In this document: in pieces, positions 17,817 to 25,819 of the stretch | Numbering within the stretch: the stretch's first letter is position 1 | Layout: every line of letters begins with the position of its first letter | Source of the DNA: Pseudomonadota bacterium | GTDB lineage: Bacteria > Pseudomonadota > Alphaproteobacteria > Rhizobiales > Methylopilaceae | Reading direction: 5' to 3' | DNA: 64,000 bases | Assembly: GCA_023388965.1 (NCBI GenBank) | Contig: JAEWFF010000015.1 | Location: forward strand, 1 to 64,000 | Translations under genes and position numbers: made by a program | The notes under the pieces: model-generated | What the model saw: only the letters and a program-made list of their open reading frames with translations | The model's database searches: none | Told to the model about the DNA's origin: nothing

Positions 17817-18710
17817 TTGCTGCCACTTAAGTTTGGGGGGGAGATGAATAACAGATCGATATTGAGCGCCGCAGCTTTTGTGATAGTCGTCTGGTTCGCT
17901 TGGATCGGCCAGGAATTTATCTTCCGTTGGTTTGATGTCCCTTGGAAAGTCGAACTGCTTGGTCAACTCGGCGACACCTTTGGGGCCTTGAACGCCTTGT
18001 TCTCTGCGCTCGCTTTCGTCGGGGTGTTAGCCACCCTGATACAACAACGTGAAGAGCTTTCTCGCCAACAAACCCAGATAGCAACGGCTGAAAAAAACCA
18101 GCACCGGCAACGGTTCGAAGACAACTTCTTTCAGCTCTTGGCTGTAATCCGAGAGAACAGGCAGGACGTCAGATTTAGGAATTCTTCAGAATACCTTGCG
18201 TCTAAATCGCGAACTAGCTCCACCACCAAAGAGGGGCACGCTGCCTTCCAAGCGGCATACCGCGAGATGCGCTTTTGGGTGGGCCAAGAGACGACAAATG
18301 GACGGCAGCTAGACCGGGTTGAACTTGCAGCACTTTATGCACAGAAAGTCCATGTCAGGTATGAAAGCACCTTAGGTGCCTACTTTCGACTGGTTTACGA
18401 GATTCTCGATAGGGTTGAACGCGACCAGCATTTAAGCGATGACGAAAAGAACGAGTTCGGCAATCTCGTGCGTGGCCAAATGACCAGCTTTGAAGCCATT
18501 ATCGCCGGCTGCAACGCACTCAATGATTTCGCCAAGGACTTCAGGCGGCTAATCATTCGCTTCCGCCTACTAAAATATGCGAGGACGGGCGATGTCTACA
18601 CCGAGCTAACCAAACACTATCCAGCAGAAGCTTTTCAGGGCCGCAGCACAAATCGTCCACCATCCCCAGATGTCGACCTCCTTGATGAGGGTTTGGATCA
18701 TGACCACTAA
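17817..18710 (+). CDS. Putative AbiC-type abortive infection protein
   Basis: About 297 residues with the layout of the putative phage abortive infection family (putAbiC). Two N-terminal membrane helices (about 14-34 and 50-75, including LGDTFGALNALFSALAFVGVL) are followed by a short coiled coil rich in Glu and Gln, and then the FEDNFFQLL motif that opens the cytosolic domain. Such proteins are thought to stop phage spread by killing or arresting the infected cell. TTG at 17817 has a perfect AGGAGG site, while the ATG at 17844 is an alternative. The gene is AT-richer than the chromosomal genes and stands alone on its strand in the island. Confidence 0.8.
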   Translation: MLPLKFGGEMNNRSILSAAAFVIVVWFAWIGQEFIFRWFDVPWKVELLGQLGDTFGALNALFSALAFVGVLATLIQQREELSRQQTQIATAEKNQHRQRFEDNFFQLLAVIRENRQDVRFRNSSEYLASKSRTSSTTKEGHAAFQAAYREMRFWVGQETTNGRQLDRVELAALYAQKVHVRYESTLGAYFRLVYEILDRVERDQHLSDDEKNEFGNLVRGQMTSFEAIIAGCNALNDFAKDFRRLIIRFRLLKYARTGDVYTELTKHYPAEAFQGRSTNRPPSPDVDLLDEGLDHDH

Positions 18711-18784
18711 AGCAAGACCGCTGCCTTCGGCGGCATCTTCAAATCAACATGGCGCTACTGGTCAAACAGGTTCACCGTGAACGG

Positions 18785-19888
18785 TTACGCCTTCCTTCGC
18801 TCTCTATCTAAGATTGCGGCGAGTGCAGCCAACGAATCATGGGAAAAACTGTCTTCTTCGCCCGGCTGTTCGCGCAGTTGACCGATGATCTCCGCCTGCC
18901 GATTGGTTGCCACCGTGCCATAACTGGTAAACGTCGTCAGCACCTGCTCATGGCCAAGATTCTGGCTCCAGGCCTTGAAATCTTCCGGCGTGCGGCAGCG
19001 CTGTTCGCCCAGCATGGCGAGTGTGTTCCGCAAGCTGTGCGGATTGGCATAGGGCAGGCCCGCCGCCTCGAAGGCGCTTTTGAAAATGCGCCGGATGGCG
19101 GATGCGTTCTTCCAGTGATCGCGCGAAAGCCCGACGGCACCGAACAGGCCGGCATTGGTGAGCCCAACCTTGGTTGTCGGAAACAGCGGATCATCCGGGC
19201 CGAACCATAGCTTCCCTTTCAGATGGTCGATCCAATGGCCAAGCACCGCTTCGACGTCTTCGCCCACGGGGAAGAAGAAGGTCTTGAAGGTCTTGCGGCC
19301 CTTGGTCCTCACGTCGCGCGCATCCTGAAACACACTTTTTGCGGCAAGATCCACATGCTTCAGCCTGAGGGACGCCACCGCATTGTCGCGCGCGCCGGTC
19401 AGAAGCGTAAAAGCAACAATCGCCCTGTCGCGCTTCTCCACGTCGCTGCCATCAGGCATGGCGAAGATCACACGCCGGACCTGTTCCACCGTCGGCACCT
19501 TCTTGTCGCGCCGCGCCGTGGCAATGCGGCTGTCATTGGCGCTTGGATTGAAATAGTCCGCATCGGCATAGGAAATCCGCGACCTGTAGCCCGGTTGGCC
19601 GGCAAGCCAGAAGACGAAGGCCTTCAGCGCCATTAGCCGCGAATGAATCGTCGCCTTGGAAAGCGGCCTGCCGGTTTTGGCGTTGCGCTGCTTGGCCAGG
19701 TACGCCTTGAAGCCCTTCGCTTGCTCGATGTGGAAGCCCGCGAAATCCCGATAGTTCGACCATTGCTCGAAACCCGCGATCGATGCCGCGACAAGGTCCA
19801 CGCTGCTCATGTCCATCCTCTTCGCTTCCTTCAGGTAATCGAAATAGCGGCGTTTGATCCGCTCGTTTTTCGGGTGGTGCTTTTTCAT
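18785..19888 (-). CDS. Tyrosine recombinase (second integrase)
   Basis: A 367-residue site-specific integrase. An N-terminal SAM-like core-binding domain (about 20-110) precedes the catalytic domain. Catalytic residues are visible: Arg in TGARDNAVASL, Lys in the KGRKTFKTFFFPV beta-hairpin, HSLRN, His in NLGHEQVLTTF and Tyr in TSYGTVATN. It is unlike the P4-type integrase at the tRNA end. Its ATG overlaps the stop of the HTH/zinc-ribbon gene by four bases (ATGA), so the two are co-translated. It may drive a nested element or serve as an accessory recombinase. Confidence 0.85.
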   Translation of the reverse strand: MKKHHPKNERIKRRYFDYLKEAKRMDMSSVDLVAASIAGFEQWSNYRDFAGFHIEQAKGFKAYLAKQRNAKTGRPLSKATIHSRLMALKAFVFWLAGQPGYRSRISYADADYFNPSANDSRIATARRDKKVPTVEQVRRVIFAMPDGSDVEKRDRAIVAFTLLTGARDNAVASLRLKHVDLAAKSVFQDARDVRTKGRKTFKTFFFPVGEDVEAVLGHWIDHLKGKLWFGPDDPLFPTTKVGLTNAGLFGAVGLSRDHWKNASAIRRIFKSAFEAAGLPYANPHSLRNTLAMLGEQRCRTPEDFKAWSQNLGHEQVLTTFTSYGTVATNRQAEIIGQLREQPGEEDSFSHDSLAALAAILDRERRKA

Positions 19889-20367
19889 GGCTTTGCGTCC
19901 TTCTCGAAGTGATCATTGCAACGGGAATTGCCCATCTCGTTTAGGCGTGGATCACCTTGGGGAAATGAAACCGCTGCTTGGCGCTCCAGAAGAGCCAGCT
20001 TCGAGGCGCTGAAGTTCTTGTGCATGATCGTCCCGCAATCCTCACAGATCGCGCTAAGCTGTCCGCTGAGGGCCGTGCGCGGCGTGTAGTCGATCAGTCC
20101 ACCGGCAGCGGCTTTCGGTTGGCGGCAACGGAAACAGTAGAATTCCTGCAGCCCGCATCGCTGTTTCAGCTTGTCCCGCTTGTCGAGGAAGGCGCGCAAA
20201 TCGCCGCCCAGGATCAGGAAGGGCCGTTGGTCGGTAAGGTGCGGCAATCCCGCCTTCAGCCATCGCCGCACGCTGCCCTTCGCCACGCCAAGGATAAGGG
20301 CCGCTTCTTCGGTCGTGTAGCTGTAGTGCTGCTTGATCGCCCGCCGGTTCGGGCGACGTCCGGCCAT
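19885..20367 (-). CDS. HTH and zinc-ribbon protein
   Basis: 160 residues. The N-terminal 60 residues form a MerR/excisionase-like helix-turn-helix: YTTEEAALILGVAKGSVRRWLKAGL. After a basic stretch come two Cys pairs, FYCFRCRQP and CEDCGTIMH, spaced like a zinc ribbon. It lies between the AlpA-like gene (end to end, no gap) and the second recombinase (ATGA overlap). This arrangement suggests a regulator or directionality factor for the recombinase; that role is inference. Confidence 0.7.
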   Translation of the reverse strand: MAGRRPNRRAIKQHYSYTTEEAALILGVAKGSVRRWLKAGLPHLTDQRPFLILGGDLRAFLDKRDKLKQRCGLQEFYCFRCRQPKAAAGGLIDYTPRTALSGQLSAICEDCGTIMHKNFSASKLALLERQAAVSFPQGDPRLNEMGNSRCNDHFEKDAKP

Positions 20368-20574
20368 TCACCGGCCTCCGCTATCGATCAGCGAGCGAAT
20401 GTCCTCCACCCGCCACGCGGTGATGCGCGGGCCAAGCTTGACCGGCTTCGGAAACCGCCCGTCCTTGATGCCGGCCCACCATGTAGACTTGCTGACAGGG
20501 ATCGGCCCGGTCGGCGCAATGATCGCGGAAAGCCGGACGAAGCCGGTCAAGGGGAAATGGGTGTTGTTCGGCAT
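20368..20574 (-). CDS. AlpA-like helix-turn-helix regulator
   Basis: A 68-residue protein with the AlpA/prophage CP4-57 regulator layout: GFVRLSAIIAPTGPIPVSKSTWWAGIKDGRFPKPVKLG in short pieces, with the SKSTWWAGI recognition helix and the FPKPVKLGPRITAWRVEDI wing. In P4-like elements AlpA acts as an excisionase-type regulator of the integrase gene. It heads the series followed by the HTH/zinc-ribbon and second recombinase genes. Confidence 0.8.
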   Translation of the reverse strand: MPNNTHFPLTGFVRLSAIIAPTGPIPVSKSTWWAGIKDGRFPKPVKLGPRITAWRVEDIRSLIDSGGR

Positions 20575-20676
20575 GGTGCCACCTCGTCTCGGTTGAACTG
20601 AGATGGTTCTAAGTCGGCCGATAAGGACCTTGGCCGAATTCGGTTTACGCCAAACCGAATTCGGTTTCGGGACGCG

Positions 20677-21738
20677 CTATTCGGGCAGTTCGCCGGGTAG
20701 TAGGGCTTTGGCTTCGTTCAGGTATTTTCGGATGGTGTCGGCATCTAGGGAAATGCCGCGAGTGGTGAGATCGGTTTCAATGTCCGCTGTCGCGCTATTT
20801 CGCGCCATTGTTGGATTGAAGCCGTATCCGCCCATGGCCATGCCAATGACAAGCTTCAACAAACTTTCACGTTCGCGCGTTCCCATCTCACGCCTGCCTG
20901 AATTGGCTTCGTCTTTCTGGAGACGGTCCAGCGCTTCAGATAGTTCTTTGTTCTTGGCCTTCAGGCTCTCAACCAACGTCTGGTATCCTGCAATCGTGCC
21001 ATTGGCCTTTGCAGAATATTCTTCTTGAAACTTCGAGTTCTCCTTCATCGCTCGCAGGTATTCCTCCCGCTCTTCAGCAAGGCTCGCGCTCAATTTGGAG
21101 AATGCCTCCTGTTGCTGATCGAAAAGGCTTTTCCAGTCAGCAACTTGAATTCCAAGCGCGTCAATTTCGGCGGCAAGTTGGTCAGGGATTTCTAGCCGCA
21201 TCCGGCGAGCCCATGCGACTGCCACGTTGGGAATGGTCTGCTCCCACAGTTGCCCCATCGTTTTGGCACGGCTGACGATAGTGTTCCGTTGACTGTATTC
21301 CGCGACGAATTCGGATTCCAAGTGGAAGCGGCCGATACTTTGCCAGTTTACCTTTCTCGGGTCCCGGCCAAGGGAAAGCGCAACGATCTCTTCGAGCGAC
21401 CAATAGGACAGCTTTGCCCAGTACTTGAAGTCGGCCGTACTCTCCGGCTGATTATAGAAGCGCTCGTCCTCCAAACGCTTTTTCGACGCGGCGACGATCT
21501 CCCCCTCGCGCTTGCGGGCATCGGCAATTCGGGCTTTCAGTTCGGTCGGCGAAAGCTTCTCCAATTCGTCGCGATAGGCTTTGGATTCCTCTTCGGCCGT
21601 CTCCCGCTTTTCCTCGAAATCCGGATCATAGTTTTTCCCCACGCTTTCAGAGCGGGCGCCGAACCGCAAGATCGGGTAGCGCTGCAAGATCAGGTAGAGA
21701 ACAGGGTCAAGCGCCCACAATGGTTCGAGTTTTGGCAT
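20677..21738 (-). CDS. Coiled-coil protein of unknown function
   Basis: A 353-residue hydrophilic protein that I do not recognise. There is an N-terminal Glu/Lys-rich region with a charged helical stretch (about 35-90), a middle part with WSLEEIVALSLGRDP, and a long coiled coil (about 195-275) rich in Glu, Lys and Ser. The compact C-terminal end has MAMGGYGFNP and ISLDADTIRKYLNEA, a segment resembling a short DNA-binding or adaptor module often seen in mobile-element proteins. No signal or membrane segment. It lies downstream of the P4-type integrase on the same strand, 82 bases away. Confidence 0.75.
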   Translation of the reverse strand: MPKLEPLWALDPVLYLILQRYPILRFGARSESVGKNYDPDFEEKRETAEEESKAYRDELEKLSPTELKARIADARKREGEIVAASKKRLEDERFYNQPESTADFKYWAKLSYWSLEEIVALSLGRDPRKVNWQSIGRFHLESEFVAEYSQRNTIVSRAKTMGQLWEQTIPNVAVAWARRMRLEIPDQLAAEIDALGIQVADWKSLFDQQQEAFSKLSASLAEEREEYLRAMKENSKFQEEYSAKANGTIAGYQTLVESLKAKNKELSEALDRLQKDEANSGRREMGTRERESLLKLVIGMAMGGYGFNPTMARNSATADIETDLTTRGISLDADTIRKYLNEAKALLPGELPE

Positions 21739-21820
21739 TGCCGATTCTGTCCCGCTGCCGATGCGGGATCATAGACGCGGTGGCCACGACAAAAGAAGAG
21801 GCAGTTGCCCAATCTTGCTC

Positions 21821-23014
21821 CTATTCCACCTGTGATTTCATCTTGTGGATTTCCCCAGCCCACCAATCGGCCATCTTCACCCGCTCTTCCCAATAGAGCG
21901 CCCGGTGATAGGCCTTGCGAACCTCGTCGGCGCCGACATGCGCCAATTCCGCTTCGATCGCGTCCGGCGACCATTTGCCGCTTTCGTTCAGCATTGTGGA
22001 TGCGCTGGCCCGGAAGCCGTGGGACGTTGCTTCGTCTTGAGTGAAGCCCATACGACGAAGCGCGCTGTTCATCGTGTTCTCGCTCATGGTGCGGGTGCGC
22101 GAGGTGACGGCGGGAAACAACAGCTTCCCGTCACCGGTCAGTGTGCGCAGGTCTTCGAGGATCGCCAAGGCTTGGGCCGGCAACGGCTTGCGGTGCTCGC
22201 GGCGCATCTTCATGCGCGAAGCCGGCAGCGTCCAGATCGCCTTTTCGAAATCGATCTCGCTCCATTCCGCTTGGCGAAGCTCGCCGGGGCGGGGATAGAG
22301 TAGGGCCATCAATTGCAGCGCCATGCGCGTTTCCGGCATTCCCTCATAGGCCCAGATCGCGCGTAGCAATCCGCCGAACGCCTTCTTGTCGGTGACGGCG
22401 GCACGATGCGAGACAACCGGCGCCGTGAGGGCACCCTTTAGGCCGAAGGTCGGGTCGTTGTCCGTGCGGGCCGTGGCAATGGCGTACCGGAATATCTGTC
22501 CGATTGTGGATCGCACGCGCCGGGCCGTTTCATAGTTGCCCTTGGCTTCGATCCTTCGCAACGGTACAAGGATCTCGGCGGCCGTGATCTCTGAAACAGG
22601 CCGCGAACCAATATCGGACATGGCAAGACCAAGCAGCCATTCCTTCTTGTTCCGGGTCGTGTCGGCCTTGCCCTCTTTCGCAATCTTCACAAGGTACTCG
22701 TCCGCCACCGCCTTGAAGGTGACGGCATTGCTGGCTCGTTTGGTGATCCGCTCCAGCTTCGCATGATGCGAAGGGTTGATGCCCTTGGCCAAAAGCGCCT
22801 TGGCGTTTTCTCGCAGCCGGCGGGCATCGGCAAGCGTGACGGCCGGATATGAGCCCAGCGCCATCGTCTGTTGTTTGCCGTCGAAACGATAGGACAAGCG
22901 CCACAGCTTCGAGCCTTGCGGCGAAAGCAGAACGTGCAGCCCGCCGCCGTCGCTGTGCTTTGTTGGTTTTTCTGTTGGTTTCAGGGCCTTTAGGGCGGTG
23001 TCGGTGAGCGCCAT
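21821..23014 (-). CDS. int: P4-type tyrosine integrase
   Basis: A 397-residue integrase of the bacteriophage P4/CP4-57 type. The N-terminal arm-binding domain (DUF4102 type) shows LTDTALKALKPTEKPTKHSDGGG with LYRRYS-like WRLSYRFDGKQ and the MALGSYPAVTLADAR signature. The catalytic domain carries YPRPGELRQAEWSEIDF with the first Arg, HRKPLPAQA, HGFRASASTML and the Tyr near VRKAYHRALYWEER. The ATG at 23014 has AGGAT upstream. It sits 195 bases from tRNA-Leu, which it presumably targets, and reads away from it. Confidence 0.93.
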   Translation of the reverse strand: MALTDTALKALKPTEKPTKHSDGGGLHVLLSPQGSKLWRLSYRFDGKQQTMALGSYPAVTLADARRLRENAKALLAKGINPSHHAKLERITKRASNAVTFKAVADEYLVKIAKEGKADTTRNKKEWLLGLAMSDIGSRPVSEITAAEILVPLRRIEAKGNYETARRVRSTIGQIFRYAIATARTDNDPTFGLKGALTAPVVSHRAAVTDKKAFGGLLRAIWAYEGMPETRMALQLMALLYPRPGELRQAEWSEIDFEKAIWTLPASRMKMRREHRKPLPAQALAILEDLRTLTGDGKLLFPAVTSRTRTMSENTMNSALRRMGFTQDEATSHGFRASASTMLNESGKWSPDAIEAELAHVGADEVRKAYHRALYWEERVKMADWWAGEIHKMKSQVE

Positions 23015-23140
23015 GTTGGTATCCTGCCGGAAATTTGTTGGCATCGGGCCAAGCCGCTGTTGGCATTTTCTGCCAAGCACCAACGATGCTACCAACAAAA
23101 CTTTCGGATGCAACGGGACGTCACTGGACGTTAGACAACA

Positions 23141-23166
23141 AAAAAGCCCGGAAAACCGGGCTTTTT
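23141..23166. terminator. Rho-independent terminator
   Basis: An 11-bp perfect stem (AAAAAGCCCGG / CCGGGCTTTTT) with an AAAA loop gives a T-run in both directions. It lies just after tRNA-Leu on its strand and just before the integrase gene, so it probably ends the tRNA transcript inside the island. Confidence 0.85.
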
Positions 23167-23208
23167 GCTTTGCTTCTGGACCGTCTGGGACGGTCTGAAA
23201 CGGGAATT

Positions 23209-23293
23209 TGGTGCCCAGAAGAGGACTCGAACCTCCACGCCTCGCGGCACAGGTACCTGAAACCTGCGCGTCTACCAATTCCGCCATCTGGGC
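23209..23293 (-). tRNA. tRNA-Leu (CAG)
   Basis: The minus strand folds as a class II tRNA. Acceptor stem GCCCAGA/TCTGGGC, D-loop AATTGGTAGAC, anticodon stem CAGGT/ACCTG around loop TTCAGGT with anticodon CAG, an extended variable arm, T-loop GGTTCGAGTCC, and an encoded ACCA end. It reads codon CUG. Its 3' portion is duplicated at 16651-16670 and serves as the attachment site of the island. The tRNA itself looks intact. Confidence 0.96.
23215..23231. repeat. Attachment-site repeat inside tRNA-Leu
   Basis: CCAGAAGAGGACTCGAA covers part of the acceptor and T arm of tRNA-Leu and is identical to 16654-16670. It defines the proximal end of the island. Confidence 0.85.
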
Positions 23294-23371
23294 GACGGAG
23301 AGGCATGTACGAGGACGGCCGGCTGCTGTCAACAGGCATTTTGAAGTTTTCGCGACGCCCTGGCGGATTGG

Positions 23372-24799
23372 TCAGCGCGCCGCCGCCCACTCGCGGATGC
23401 GCCGGAGCCCGGCATTCAGAAGCGCTGCTGCGGAGGCGTCGTTTTCGGCTTCCACGTAGCAGCGCATTTCCGGGGCGTTGCCGGAGGGGCGGAAGTGGAT
23501 GATGCGGCCGTCTTCAAGCGTCACGCGCAGGCCGTCGATATCGCTCGTTTCGAGCGGTGCGCCGAGCGGTGCGAGAAAGGCCGACAGCGCCCCCGCGCCG
23601 GAGCGCAGCTCGGCCATCAGCGCAGCACTTGTCTCGACAGGAAAATTCTCCAGCCTGTCGCTTGCCGCGACCGGCAGGCCGAAGCCTGCGGCAATTTCCG
23701 AAAGCGGGCGCCTTTCCCCGGCAAGCAGGGAAAGGACCGCAAGAACGGGCAGCAGGCTGTCGCGCGTCGGCAGCGGCGCGAGCACGCCTCCGTTGAGCGA
23801 AAAGGCGGTGGCGGTCAGCGTGCCGCCGTTCGCCTCGAAGCCGGCCACGGCGGTTTCGCCGGCCGCGACCGCCTCGTTCATCGCGGCGATCACATAGGGC
23901 GAGCCGACCCGGGTGCGCAGAACCCGCGCGCCAAGCGCCGTTTCGAGGCCGGAGTTGGAGGTGACGGGGGTGGCGACGGCGGTCGCGCCGAGGAAACGGC
24001 TTGCGATAAGGCCGAGAAGATCGCCGCGAAGCGGCGTGCCGGCCTCGTCGGCGATGAGCGGCCTGTCGCCATCGCCGTCGGCCGAGACGATCGCGTCCAG
24101 CCGCTCGGCCTGCGCCCAGCCGGACAGCAGCGCCACGGTTTCGGCAGAGACGGCCTCCGTATCGACGGGAATGAAGGTTTCGGAATGCCCGAGCGGAATA
24201 ATGTCCGCTCCATAGCGGGAGAGAATGGAGACAAAGAGGTCGCGCGCCACCGTGGAATGCCGGTAGACGCCGATCCTGAGACCCTTGAGGCGGCCGGTGG
24301 GTAATAGCGCCAGATTGCGGGCTTCGTAGAGCGAGAGTGTCTCGGTGCTCAGGTCTTCCGGCGTGATGCGGGCAGGGGCGGCCATCCCCGCGCTGCGGAT
24401 CGCCTCGGCGGCGCGGGTGATGGCGGCCTCGTCGTCCTTGTCGATTTCGCCGTCCGGCCGGTAGAATTTTATGCCGTTGCGGTCGGCCGGAATATGGGAG
24501 CCGGTCACCATCAGGCAGGCTGCCCGGCGGGCAAGCCCCATCAGCGCCAGCGCCGGCGTCGGCGGCGTCCCGCAATCGGCGGGATGCAGGCCCTCGGCAT
24601 GGAGCGCATCCATCGCGATCGCCGCGATCGTCGGGCTGGACTCACGAAAATCCCGCCCGACCAGCACCGTGTCGCCCGGCTTCGCCTGTCCGCTCTCAAG
24701 CAGGTGCCGGGCGAAGGCGCGCACATAGAGGGCGCTTGCCGGCCCGGCGAGTTCGCTGGAGAGGCCTCGAAGGCCGCTGGTGCCGAATTTGAGGCTCAT
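23372..24799 (-). CDS. Phosphomannomutase/phosphoglucomutase family enzyme
   Basis: A 475-residue alpha-D-phosphohexomutase that interconverts hexose 1- and 6-phosphates for nucleotide-sugar and polysaccharide supply. The opening FGTSGLRGL binds sugar phosphate. The active-site loop TGSHIPADRNGIKFY places the phosphoserine at 101. The metal loop DGDGDRPLI and the C-terminal phosphate loop RPSGNAPEMR are intact. The ATG at 24799 has AGGAAG before it; the frame runs on upstream without family sequence. It directly follows tRNA-Leu on the chromosome side. Confidence 0.92.
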   Translation of the reverse strand: MSLKFGTSGLRGLSSELAGPASALYVRAFARHLLESGQAKPGDTVLVGRDFRESSPTIAAIAMDALHAEGLHPADCGTPPTPALALMGLARRAACLMVTGSHIPADRNGIKFYRPDGEIDKDDEAAITRAAEAIRSAGMAAPARITPEDLSTETLSLYEARNLALLPTGRLKGLRIGVYRHSTVARDLFVSILSRYGADIIPLGHSETFIPVDTEAVSAETVALLSGWAQAERLDAIVSADGDGDRPLIADEAGTPLRGDLLGLIASRFLGATAVATPVTSNSGLETALGARVLRTRVGSPYVIAAMNEAVAAGETAVAGFEANGGTLTATAFSLNGGVLAPLPTRDSLLPVLAVLSLLAGERRPLSEIAAGFGLPVAASDRLENFPVETSAALMAELRSGAGALSAFLAPLGAPLETSDIDGLRVTLEDGRIIHFRPSGNAPEMRCYVEAENDASAAALLNAGLRRIREWAAAR

Positions 24800-24928
24800 A
24801 GCGCTTCCTGTTTTTCCCGGCGAACGCCGGTTCACCACCGATCCGACATCAATAAAACAAAAAGCCTGAACGTAATGCAAATCAGGGACGCAACGGGACA
24901 ACGAGCCCGATATGTCTGAGGAACCGAC

Positions 24929-25315
24929 ATGTCCGCAATTCAGAATGTCATTTTCGGCTGTGCAATGACCGTCGCCTCGACCGTCGCGCCGCTCGGCGCA
25001 TCGCAGGCCGCTCCGTTCCCCATGCCCGACGTCCAGACGGAGGGTAACGGCGCGCTGACGCGGGTCCAGACCTTCTGCTTCGGTTACCATTGCGGCTGGG
25101 AGCGCCGCCATTACCGGCCACGGTATTATTATCGCGACCACTACCGCCCGCGACCCTACTATCGTCCGCGCTACGAGCGGCCGCGCTATTACTACGGCGG
25201 CGGCAGGGCGCATGTGCGCTGGTGCCTGAACCGCTACCGCACCTATAATCCCGCCACCGACCGCTATCATGCGGGGCGCGGGATCTATCGGGTCTGCTAT
25301 TCGCCCTATCGCTGA
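24929..25315 (+). CDS. BA14K family protein
   Basis: A 128-residue exported protein. A signal peptide of about 28 residues ends at GASQAA. The middle is a Tyr/Arg/Pro-rich run (RPRYYYRDHYRPR and variants). The C-terminus carries the BA14K signature: WCLNRYRTYNP, then a Gly-rich turn and VCYSPY. Brucella BA14K is an immunoreactive lectin-like surface protein, and family members occur throughout Rhizobiales. It is divergent from the phosphohexomutase gene and is probably periplasmic or surface exposed. Confidence 0.88.
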   Translation: MSAIQNVIFGCAMTVASTVAPLGASQAAPFPMPDVQTEGNGALTRVQTFCFGYHCGWERRHYRPRYYYRDHYRPRPYYRPRYERPRYYYGGGRAHVRWCLNRYRTYNPATDRYHAGRGIYRVCYSPYR

Positions 25316-25354
25316 GGCAGGCGACGCCGGCGGCGGGCTCTGTTCCGCTGCCGG

Positions 25355-25654
25355 TCAGGCGTCGGTTGTGCCGCTGCGGTCGACGTGACCGAGATCGCGC
25401 TGCGGATCGATAATGTCGCGGACACGCTGCTTGAGTTCTTTTGCGCCGGGAAAGCCGCCGTCGCGTTTGCGCTCCCATATCAGGGTCTCGCCGACCCGGA
25501 TCTCGAAACTGCCGCCGGTGCCGGGAATGAGCGCCACCTCCGCGAGGCTGTCGGAAAAGGTCGACAGCAGTTCCTGCGCCATCCAGCCGGCCCGCAGCAG
25601 CCAGTTGCACTGGGTGCAGTAGAGAATGGAAACACGAGGCCTTGCATCGGACAT
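25355..25654 (-). CDS. SelT/SelW/SelH (Rdx) family protein
   Basis: A 99-residue thioredoxin-like Rdx protein. The redox motif is YCTQCNW, so cysteine takes the place of the selenocysteine found in animal SelW. The GTGGSFEI core and LIWERKRDGGFPGAKELKQ segment, with the conserved Phe-Pro, are typical. Family members are linked to glutathione or 14-3-3 redox interactions in animals; the bacterial role is unknown. The ATG at 25654 follows GAGGAGAC, and the longer frame upstream is unsupported. Confidence 0.88.
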   Translation of the reverse strand: MSDARPRVSILYCTQCNWLLRAGWMAQELLSTFSDSLAEVALIPGTGGSFEIRVGETLIWERKRDGGFPGAKELKQRVRDIIDPQRDLGHVDRSGTTDA

Positions 25655-25819
25655 GGACGTCTCCTCTTTATTGCGGAGGCCCACGCGGGCCGTTCCCCGG
25701 GGAGACGCGTTCCTCACGGAAATGTCAATGCATTTTATCGCCGATTGATCGGCAGGCGCTTGTCCCGGGGCTTCATCCGGTTGAATGTGTGCAATGCAAC
25801 ATCACCAGCAGGAGCCCCG

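Larger units (their letters stand above)
16651..23231. mobile_element. Integrated island at tRNA-Leu(CAG)
   Basis: A 6.6-kb segment bounded by a 17-bp direct repeat of the tRNA-Leu 3' region (16654-16670 and 23215-23231). A P4-type integrase gene adjoins the tRNA, as in many tRNA-targeted islands. Cargo is a coiled-coil protein, an AlpA-like regulator, an HTH/zinc-ribbon protein, a second tyrosine recombinase, an AbiC-type protein and a truncated type III restriction subunit. No conjugation or capsid genes are present, so it is not self-transmissible on its own. The 16651 copy has lost one C relative to the tRNA, hinting at age. Confidence 0.85.
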
